The translations under genes and the position numbers were made by a program. DNA of 64,000 nt from Phytophthora colocasiae (lineage: Eukaryota; Oomycota; Peronosporomycetes; Peronosporales; Peronosporaceae). The notes under the pieces are model-generated. The model worked only from the letters and a program-made list of their open reading frames with translations. It was not told where the DNA came from and ran no database searches. Of this stretch, positions 54,666 through 61,842 are shown piece by piece (within the stretch, counting starts at the first letter, position 1; every line of letters starts with the position of its first letter). The stretch is from NCBI GenBank assembly GCA_018806915.1, contig JAGKQI010000090.1, positions 310,001-374,000 of the forward strand. Direction: 5' to 3'.

Positions 54666-56000
54666 CTATTCTAGCGTCTCCCCATCTTGATCATCGTCAT
54701 CTCGATCGTCATCATCCTGGTCGTCCTCGCTCGTCGCGTAGTCGCTCTCACCGGAGCTAGCCTCCTCTGGAGGCCGCTGAAACTCCACATACTCGTCCCA
54801 CATGGCTTGTGCCATCCACGATCGCCATGCGGTGCCACTGCTGAAGTCGAATTGGATCAGCTCCGCGTCATCTACATTCTCTTGCTGAGCGTCGGCATCC
54901 TGCTGAGCCTCCTGGTCGCCAGTTGTTTGCTCTGCTTGCCTGTTGCGCTCAGTGGCGACAAATCTATGGGCCTGCGATAGATCTTGAGCTTGGTCACTTG
55001 CATCTACGGCGCGAATGAAGTTGTGCAGCAACATACACGCGTATATGACGGATTTCGTCGTCGGGAATTCGCATTCCATACCGCTCCGAAGCACTCGAAA
55101 CCGCCGTTTCAGGATACCAATCAGTCGCTCGACGATGTTGCGAGCCTTAGCATGGCGTAGATTGAAAAGTTCCTGCGGAGTTTGGGGCCGACCGTTCGGT
55201 CTCGTCGCCCATTCCTTCAAGTGGTATCGAGTACCTCTAAATGGCGTCAAAACCTTCTCCGTAAGACCGTATCCAGCATCAGCGAGAACGAAAAGATCGT
55301 CGGGAATCATCCCAATAAACTTGCTCCAGTCCAATACGGTCGCGTCGTGTGCACTGCCTTCCGCTCCCACGTATGCAAAGCACGTGCGCATGCTCCAATC
55401 GCTGGCAACGAGTACGTTCGTGGAAATCCAACCTTTGCGATTCCGAAAACGATCACTGTCGGCTCGGGCAACGGTGATAGGGAAGTGGGCACCATCAATT
55501 GCACATATCGCTTGGTCAAAGTAGGGGAACTTCGTCTTGAACTTGGAAGGAACGCGCGTAGGAATCACCATCAAATCACGAAGACCACGTAGAATTGCTG
55601 TCAACCCCAACAGTCGATACTTGTGCACGGTTGAGAACGACAAATCAAAGCAAATTTCTTGCTTTCTGCACGCCAGAGCACTCCCAAGCCAGTCGAGCGT
55701 CACCCCAAGCGCCTCCCGCTGGTCGCGTATCGTCTCAGGGAAGAATTGAGCGCAGCGATCAAAGAGCACATCAAACGAAGAGCGACTCATTCGGAAATAG
55801 TCACGAAACAGCGCGCGATTCGGCGAGTTGTAGATCGCCTCGAAGGGCCTCTCCCCGTTTTCTGAAGTCATCCCAAGGAGCCGCCGGATCTTGGCTGAAG
55901 GCGCGGGGTCATCTTCATCACTGCTCTCATCGAGTAGAAGCTCGAGCGCGAGCAGAAGCATCATTTCTTCTTCGACTTCGTCGTCCGTTGGCTGATTCAT
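54666..56000 (-). CDS. Harbinger DDE transposase
   Basis: 444 residues from the ATG at 56000 (an upstream GTG-initiated frame to 56048 is less likely). The nuclease domain has AIDGAHFPI (first Asp), VLADAGYGL (second Asp) and NIVERLIGILKRRFRVL (Glu). The N-terminal part contains a helix-turn-helix-like region before it. The C-terminus is Asp/Gln-rich and ends in an acidic stretch. No internal lesion. The stop is 86 bases from that of the convergent Myb-like gene. Confidence 0.92.
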   Translation of the reverse strand: MNQPTDDEVEEEMMLLLALELLLDESSDEDDPAPSAKIRRLLGMTSENGERPFEAIYNSPNRALFRDYFRMSRSSFDVLFDRCAQFFPETIRDQREALGVTLDWLGSALACRKQEICFDLSFSTVHKYRLLGLTAILRGLRDLMVIPTRVPSKFKTKFPYFDQAICAIDGAHFPITVARADSDRFRNRKGWISTNVLVASDWSMRTCFAYVGAEGSAHDATVLDWSKFIGMIPDDLFVLADAGYGLTEKVLTPFRGTRYHLKEWATRPNGRPQTPQELFNLRHAKARNIVERLIGILKRRFRVLRSGMECEFPTTKSVIYACMLLHNFIRAVDASDQAQDLSQAHRFVATERNRQAEQTTGDQEAQQDADAQQENVDDAELIQFDFSSGTAWRSWMAQAMWDEYVEFQRPPEEASSGESDYATSEDDQDDDDRDDDDQDGETLE

Positions 56001-56217
56001 ATTGAAGTTTCTGTTGTGGCGAGGCTCTGGAGGGAAACTCGAGGTCACTATTGTCAGATCTTCAACCTCGGTTTAGCGTTCATGGGCATAGTGACAGCAT
56101 TGAGTTTCGTGCGAACACGTTTTTCCAAAATTCCGTTTTCGGGAGTGACGCTTTTCGAGAGAGAGAAGCAGAAATACTCATTTTCTGAAAATGAGATTAT
56201 CTGCGAACACGGCCTCA

Positions 56218-56655
56218 ATTATTTTTATTGGCTTGGATGAAGGCCTCCAATCCGTATGACATTGTATTTTTCCTATCTGCTCTAGGGGTGGCGGTGGCTG
56301 CAAACACTCCTGAAGGATCACGGTCTCGATTCTTTCCTGGCCTCAAAGCCACAGACTGGACCAAAGCCATATAGCCTGTTGACGAATTGCAACAACATCC
56401 CATCATACAACTTGGGTGCCCCCGAGGACGCGTGCATCAAACGCCCACTCAGGTATTTTGGCTTCGATGGTGTCTGGTACCTATGTGATGCTGAGATTAT
56501 TCTTTGGAGACTGATTGTCGGGTCAAGACTATTCTTCATGCGAATTAGCAATCCGGAAGATGGTTGTGATTCCATTGAAATTGCCTTCTCAATTGTCCAA
56601 GGCTAGCACAAATGTGGCGAATACTCTAGAGTAAATGGTGGATTGCATTTCGAAG
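56218..56655. other. no gene seen
   Basis: Frames on both strands (56318-56606) overlap and show no family features. A TGCAAACACTCC region and a CTCTAGGG word lie here, without clear meaning. Confidence 0.4.
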
Positions 56656-56815
56656 CATGCTGGCGTGGAAGCTTCTGCTCTTCCCATCCAACAGCGATAT
56701 TGCCAGATGCTGGAGAGAAGACCACGAGATCTTGTTGATACTGTGAAAAATACACACTGCGATCGTGTTTAAAGCAACGTGGAGACTGCGCAACGACAGT
56801 TACTTCGGCGAAACA
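56656..56815. repeat. copy of a dispersed repeat shared with 58978-59130
   Basis: About 160 bases closely match 58978-59130 in the same orientation (GGCGTGGAAGCTTCTGCTCT, ATCCAACAGC, AGATCTTGTTGATA, GCAACGTGGAGACTG). Read on the minus strand both copies keep a common peptide (DLV.FSPASGNIAVGW.EQKLP), so the repeat may derive from a coding element. Confidence 0.7.
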
Positions 56816-57061
56816 CAAGCGGTGGCGCCAAGTATCCCGAACATTCAGGCTTCCTTTCAAAGCCATTATCATTTCTTGTTTCGACACTCATCGGATTTGT
56901 GCTTAATCGAGTACTTACGCGTTTGGGTTTTGAGCCTGAACGTACCGAGTTGCTTCCAAACCTTCCAAGACAACGCATATGGATTCCGCGAAGATAGAAC
57001 TGATACAAACGTAGTAGCATAGGTCTGCAAGATGACTGTCCGCTAAAAGTTAAAAAAATCA

Positions 57062-57290
57062 AGGGGCCTCCTGGTGGTCCACTGGTCTACGGACCACAAA
57101 GCTACGCACTTGGCAGGCGTTCGAATCCCTCCGGGGACTTGCTTTCCAGATGATAAGAAATGATTAGCATTCAATATCCCATTCAAACAATTCACAATCA
57201 CAATCAAACCTTCAGAATTCTATAGTCAAGCCAAGTAGTAGCAACCAGGAATAACCAGTTAATCAACTTCAATTTCCGCTAAAAGTTAAT
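57062..57290 (+). repeat. tRNA-derived SINE copy
   Basis: The tRNA-like head carries a B-box GCGTTCGAATCCC. Body words TTAGCATTCAATATCCCATT and AACCAGTTAATCAACTTCAA follow, shared with 22676-22835 on the other strand. The head does not fold cleanly as a functional tRNA. Confidence 0.72.
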
Positions 57291-57356
57291 CAACTACTTT
57301 CTTCTTATTATTATTTCGTGAGTTTAGTGATGTCGTGAATACAGTACTAGTACGAA

Positions 57357-57396
57357 AGTGAAATTGACTAACTGGTTATTCCTGGTTGCTACTATT
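57357..57396 (-). repeat. inverted SINE tail fragment
   Basis: Reverse complement of the SINE tail at about 57236-57276 (TAACTGGTTATTCCTGGTTG), giving a hairpin with ~80 bases of loop. Probably a second, 5'-truncated SINE in the opposite orientation. Confidence 0.6.
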
Positions 57397-57847
57397 GGTA
57401 AACTAAATCGAGAGCTTCCCTGGATAAAGCACGGTGCAGTTAAACCTGTCTTTAGGTGGAACCTTCACGTTTTCCATGCGATGAGTAACTTCTTGGTAAC
57501 GTTACTAGAAACTTGTCGGTTGTTCAAAGTGTAGAATGAAAACGGGTATTGTTTCTGGAAAGTGCACTAACACGTACCCCCGAATCGGAATGGGAACTTG
57601 GTTTGCCTTTCACAGCCCCCGAGTGGCATTAAAAACGCGATGTAATTGTTTGTACCTCCCACGACTTGTTAGTCAAAACTCATTTACTTCAAAGGTACTT
57701 TATTGATAATACTTTCTCTGATCGAAAAGACCTATCTCATTAAAGCAAAAATAAATGGGAATGAAAAAAAGTTAGACATTTGTAAGTCGCTAGATTTACC
57801 CCACAATCAGTCTCAAGGACTACGTAACGCCGACGGACACCCCGGGT
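57397..57847. other. no gene seen
   Basis: The 3' side of the RxLR gene; short frames only. Confidence 0.45.
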
Positions 57848-58237
57848 TTATATCTTGTAGACCGCCTCCCTCGCCTTTTCGAGCATTTTCTGATAGTCTC
57901 CTGCGGCTTTCAGTGCTCCTTTGATCTTCGCAGAGTGCTCGGCAGTCTTTTTCGCGGACTTCTTCACTGCCGTGACGGGGTTAAGCTTCTTGACAACATC
58001 CCCAAAACCTCTCTCTTCCTCGAGGTCGTCGTCATCGAGGTCATCGTCATCGAGATCGTCGTAGTCGTTATTTACACGACGAAGCATGCGACCACCCTCC
58101 ACGGGGGTTGGGTCGACGATTGCGGGCACAACTCCGTTCTCAATCGCAACATTGGCATCTTGAGCCGAAGGAAATGCAGTAGTGCTGGCGTGAAGAGTGG
58201 CCACTACCGAAACCGCAAGAATGTAAGTGAGACGCAT
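57848..58237 (-). CDS. RxLR-dEER effector protein
   Basis: 129 residues from the ATG at 58237. A longer frame to 58366 exists, but the signal peptide and promoter favour this start. The signal peptide is about residues 1-21 (MRLTYILAVSVVATLHAST). The RxLR motif is Arg50-Met-Leu-Arg53. It is followed by a run of Asp/Leu repeats and then Glu-Glu-Glu-Arg at 73-76 (dEER). The short C-terminal domain (~52 residues) is Lys/Ala-rich and helical, without obvious WY motif. A consensus core promoter lies at 58302-58317. Such proteins are secreted and delivered into plant cells; the host target is unknown. Intronless, as usual for the family, and flanked by SINE and fold-back repeats. Confidence 0.88.
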   Translation of the reverse strand: MRLTYILAVSVVATLHASTTAFPSAQDANVAIENGVVPAIVDPTPVEGGRMLRRVNNDYDDLDDDDLDDDDLEEERGFGDVVKKLNPVTAVKKSAKKTAEHSAKIKGALKAAGDYQKMLEKAREAVYKI

Positions 58238-58301
58238 GGTCGGGTGGTCCGTTTTGGAGAAATTCACGAGGGAACTTGGATGGTTGTTCGCAAAAGAGCG
58301 A

Positions 58302-58317
58302 AAAATGTAGAATGAGA
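58302..58317 (-). promoter_or_regulatory. Inr+FPR core promoter of the RxLR gene
   Basis: On the minus strand TCTCATTCTACATTTT is a near-perfect oomycete core promoter, 65 bases before the ATG at 58237. Confidence 0.75.
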
Positions 58318-58778
58318 TGGAGTTTGTGGCGTTTGCGTGTTTTGCGCTACAGCATCGTTGATACACAGTCTGACCAGTACTAGTACAGTATTTCTTAAGC
58401 TAGCATCTTTGGATGGCCAATTTGAAAAGTAGCCGGTATCACTTGTCCCAAGCTACAAATCTAATGAGTCGAGGGCCTATTTTTCAATTGTTCATCGTAA
58501 AAAGCTCCCAAACTTTGTACTTGGGGAGAGAACTACGTGGATAATAGTCCTATCATCTGGATTTCGAAGTGGATGCTGGAGTGGTGGCCAACACAGGATG
58601 GGTGATGTAAAAAAGATTAACTAGTAAGAATAACATGTTTACCGTCTGAATTCTCTCTTTCCAAGGTGGGGCAACAGCGCTCTGTCGCCACAACGTCCTT
58701 GTCACTACCATTGATCCTTTTACATGAACGTGTATACGGAATCGAATTACGGAGTGGCCTCGTGATCATGGTGATTTA
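58318..58778. other. no gene seen
   Basis: Upstream region of the RxLR gene. No open frame of interest and no clear repeat. Confidence 0.45.
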
Positions 58779-59384
58779 AGGGCTGATGGACAACGAAGCG
58801 ACCGTCAATCGTCTTATGCGTGTACATCGTAAACGTCGCTCAACCACTAGTTATGTAATCATCTTCTTCTGACATTGAGAGGACAATCCCATCCTCGTTG
58901 CTCTTTGCTTATGCGATGTCGCTGACGATGTAGATTATGTGGCGCTGCTGTTGACGTGCCCCTGGTTCGTGCTTTACAGGCGTGGAAGCTTCTGCTCTTT
59001 CCATCCAACAGCAATATTGCCAGAGGCTGGAGAGAAGATCACGAGATCTTGTTGATAATGCACACTGCGAAAGTGTTCCACGCAACGTGGAGACTGAGCA
59101 GCGGCAGTAAAGCACACGAACCAGAAGCTCTCTGAATGTGCCAGACGACAAATAACCAGAGCGAGCCCAAAGAGAAACACAGATATCCGGAACACGTCAA
59201 CAGCAGCGCCACATAATCTACATAATCTTCATCGTCAGCAACATCGCATAAGCAAGGAGCAACGAGGATGGGAACATGGGTCCTCAAAAGCTGAAACATT
59301 GTCAATACAAAGCTGATTAACTTGTGGTTGAGCGATGTTTACGATGTACAGCATAATACGACGATTGACGGTCGCATCAGTCCT
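58779..59384. mobile_element. fold-back MITE-like element
   Basis: The outer ~180 bases on the left (GCGACCGTCAATCGTC, TGTACATCGTAAACGTCGCT, TCCTCGTTGCTC, ATTATGTGGCGCTGCTGTTG) recur as the reverse complement on the right (59170-59384). The termini read AGGGCTGATG and CATCAGTCCT. The left arm has internal deletions relative to the right. The centre holds the repeat shared with 56656-56815. I could not assign a superfamily or a target duplication. Confidence 0.72.
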
Positions 59385-59523
59385 ATTACATACATGTTCA
59401 TGTAGAATGAACAGTGAATTCTCTTAATTTTAGGATCAATGCTCAGTGACAAGTACTAATACGACGTCGCGGACGTTGTGGCGACAGAGCACTTTTGCCC
59501 CACAACTTGTGAGGCAGTTCGAT

Positions 59524-59541
59524 CCTCACTTTCCAATTTTC
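59524..59541 (+). promoter_or_regulatory. Inr+FPR core promoter of the truncated RxLR-like gene
   Basis: CCTCACTTTCCAATTTTC fits the oomycete pattern about 30 bases before the ATG at 59570. Confidence 0.6.
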
Positions 59542-59569
59542 TTTCGTCTTCAAGCCAATAGTAAACGAC

Positions 59570-59794
59570 ATGCGTCTCTCTCACGTTCTGGTGATTGCCG
59601 TAGCGTCCTTCCTTTTCGCAAGTGGGCATCTGTCGGCTACAGCCGAAGAGCTGGTTTTCGGAGCACGAGGAATGGGGCTTCATCCAGATGTACACTATCC
59701 AGAGAAAAGGGAGCTCTGCCACCAACCACAAACGGACAGACGTCCTCGCTACCGCAGTCGATACGCGGGACCTCCAGTAGCTTTAGCAAAGTAG
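59570..59794 (+). pseudogene. RxLR-like effector, N-terminal fragment
   Basis: The ATG at 59570 opens a typical Phytophthora effector signal peptide (MRLSHVLVIAVASFLFAS, cleavage near residue 21-27). After about 30 residues the sequence loses effector character, no RxLR or dEER is seen, and the frame runs 75 codons into what looks like the left part of a retroelement. I infer that an element insertion removed the effector body. The breakpoint lies somewhere in 59660-59850. Confidence 0.6.
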
Positions 59795-59853
59795 TCATTT
59801 CCGCTTTTACTTCGTCGAAAACAAACCCTTCTGCCACCTACGACTCTGTCACA

Positions 59854-61842
59854 ATGGTCATGCCGCCCTTCTCCGTACTTCTCATGTCAGAAGATGTCCA
59901 TGACCAAGCCGTGGTATCCGTTCCTGTGTACGGAACATGTGACACCATAGTAGGCAGTACCGCTACTGTCCGGTTGTCGACACCTCCGCATGCAACTGTG
60001 CAAGTTTCAGCCTCAACGGCACGTCGTCGCCAGGTTGACGTCAATGAGTACGACGCGGGGGCTCCAGGAGAATGGCTCCGTAAAGCTGTTGTCGGTGTCT
60101 CCAACGGAAACTACGTGACCGGCCAGGTTGTAGGATACAACGGGAACGACGTCATCATCCGAACGTTACTTGGTGAATTTAACTCTCGAACGGTGGAACT
60201 AGAAGAGGTCGCACCGGTATTGTGTTTTCTGGTCGGTAATACCCGACTGCGGGTCGAGGATATGACTGCAGAGGAGTTGACCGACCAGTATACTGAGATT
60301 TTGGACAGAATTCTCGGGACCAATCAACGAGGATCACGCTCAATTCCGCGCCTACTCGCGGGACTTCAACCAGTTCGTGAACAGCCCCAAGCCACTGATA
60401 CACTCCGGTGGACTAACACCCTAACTGGGGTCGAGTCTACAGTGAGCGTACGCCATGCCGTTGACTATGCGTTCTTCGTCGACGGAAATCGCCGCATTCC
60501 CGCCAGTGCACGTGCCAACATTGGCGACGCATTTGATGCTGATCCTCGCCATACAAACGAGACGGCGGACCCGCCTAGTGGCGAAGAAACCGAGCGGGAC
60601 GATCTCGAGACACTGTTACAGTCGATTGGAGGTGGCGCCATGGCACCCGAAGACTCCCCGAATCCAAATGCGACGTATCTAGCTGCACCAGTGCAATCCA
60701 GTACAGAGACACTTGTCCCACAGAACTGCCACGCCAAAATCCTAGCTGCCATTGCGGATGACCCCGATCTCATTCGCTTTTATCTGGGACTTAGTAAAAA
60801 AGAATCGGGAAAACGACCTGCTCCGTCGACAGGGCAACGGGAGTCCCAACGACGACGAGTCCTAGCCCCGTCGGACCTGCTCAATGCTTCCGAACCTAGC
60901 GAACGACGATCAAAAAACGCCTTCAATCCGACCCGGACACAGCAACTGATCAATGGTATCATCGCTGGACCGGACCACGCAGGTAAGGATCCTTCAGATA
61001 TTGTTGATTCTATGATTTCATCCCGGTCCACAAAGTTCAAGCCACACCCAGCCATCATTACCCGTGTGTACGACATCCAGTTTGGAGCACGAGGCCTTTC
61101 AATCATGCACTTCTGGCGATTTGACTTCTCTGCGCGAAGGGCATGGTATGCAGACGGATCAGTAAACCTCAGCAATTTCTCAACCTCAGTGGCCATGCCG
61201 AAGGCACGGAAACCCGAGTCCCTTGGTGACATCTCAAATGCACTTATGGTCCTGCTCGTATTTGCGGAAGAGTTCTTCGACCATCACACTTGTCGGTTGA
61301 TCAGCGGCTCGAGGGAGTTTGTCGAAGAACTACGTAGTTTCTGCCAATGGAGCTCAGAGGACGTAGCAACTCTCACGTTCTGGTTCGACCGCTTGTTTGA
61401 AGACTACAGAGCTGCCACCGAGATGGACGCCCGTCATGGTACGACTTTACGGACGGAAATCCGCCGGAGGCTCTCTTTGCAAGACCCGGATTTGCAAAGT
61501 GTGCTATACGTTATCCAGACAGAACGTTTAGCGTCCTTGACAGCTGTCTCAACAAAGGCGACGGCAAGAACGGTATCATCTTCCCTTTCGATTGGAACAC
61601 GTCGGACGGAGACAACCCGTTCGATCAGGAAGACACCTCAAGACGTCCTTGATGCGTTACCGAAACAAGGTCGACTCTCGGTCTGCATGAAACACGTATC
61701 GTCACGAGGTTGCACGTCCAAGAGCGATGACCGGTGTGCGTTTCCAAACCACGCCCACTTCATTCCAGACGACCTACCACCGGTAGTTCGCAAGTACATC
61801 TCAGCACAGATGGGAGGATTGCGCGAAGAGCTGCGCCAATGA
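59854..61842 (+). CDS. gag-like ORF of a DIRS/Ngaro-like retroelement
   Basis: The ATG at 59854 is the first good start; the frame is open upstream but there runs through the effector remnant. 662 residues. The middle region has a helical Gag-like part (LSIMHFWRFDFSARRAWYAD … ISNALMVLLVFAEEFFDHHT). The C-terminus has a CCCH-like zinc motif (Cys-x8-Cys-x7-Cys-x4-His in CMKHVSSRGC…CAFPNH). It ends at a TGA; the pol frame continues in the same frame after it. Confidence 0.65.
   Translation: MVMPPFSVLLMSEDVHDQAVVSVPVYGTCDTIVGSTATVRLSTPPHATVQVSASTARRRQVDVNEYDAGAPGEWLRKAVVGVSNGNYVTGQVVGYNGNDVIIRTLLGEFNSRTVELEEVAPVLCFLVGNTRLRVEDMTAEELTDQYTEILDRILGTNQRGSRSIPRLLAGLQPVREQPQATDTLRWTNTLTGVESTVSVRHAVDYAFFVDGNRRIPASARANIGDAFDADPRHTNETADPPSGEETERDDLETLLQSIGGGAMAPEDSPNPNATYLAAPVQSSTETLVPQNCHAKILAAIADDPDLIRFYLGLSKKESGKRPAPSTGQRESQRRRVLAPSDLLNASEPSERRSKNAFNPTRTQQLINGIIAGPDHAGKDPSDIVDSMISSRSTKFKPHPAIITRVYDIQFGARGLSIMHFWRFDFSARRAWYADGSVNLSNFSTSVAMPKARKPESLGDISNALMVLLVFAEEFFDHHTCRLISGSREFVEELRSFCQWSSEDVATLTFWFDRLFEDYRAATEMDARHGTTLRTEIRRRLSLQDPDLQSVLYVIQTERLASLTAVSTKATARTVSSSLSIGTRRTETTRSIRKTPQDVLDALPKQGRLSVCMKHVSSRGCTSKSDDRCAFPNHAHFIPDDLPPVVRKYISAQMGGLREELRQ

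Larger units (their letters stand above)
53402..56214. mobile_element. complete PIF/Harbinger DNA transposon
   Basis: 12-bp TIRs GGCCGTGTTCGC (53402-53413) and GCGAACACGGCC (56203-56214), with 3-bp duplications TCA on both sides. It carries the two standard Harbinger genes, a Myb/SANT-like DNA-binding gene and a DDE transposase gene, convergent and both open. Total 2,813 bp. It looks capable of activity. Confidence 0.9.

Noticed and set aside
56281..56288. CTCTAGGG as the right target duplication of the hAT element (same word at 30268-30275)
   Set aside because: The bases before it do not match the hAT left end. The right subterminal cluster near 52.9 kb is a better end, so the word is probably chance.
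56318..56606. Frames on both strands with protein-like composition
   Set aside because: Neither shows a motif, a promoter or a relation to the neighbouring elements.
57075..57140. tRNA gene-like segment with TTCGAATCC
   Set aside because: The arms do not give a clean cloverleaf, and the segment is part of a SINE shared with 22676-22835.
59446..59853. Upstream extension of the gag-like frame from a GTG
   Set aside because: This part overlaps the promoter and signal peptide of the effector remnant in another frame; the first ATG in frame is 59854.
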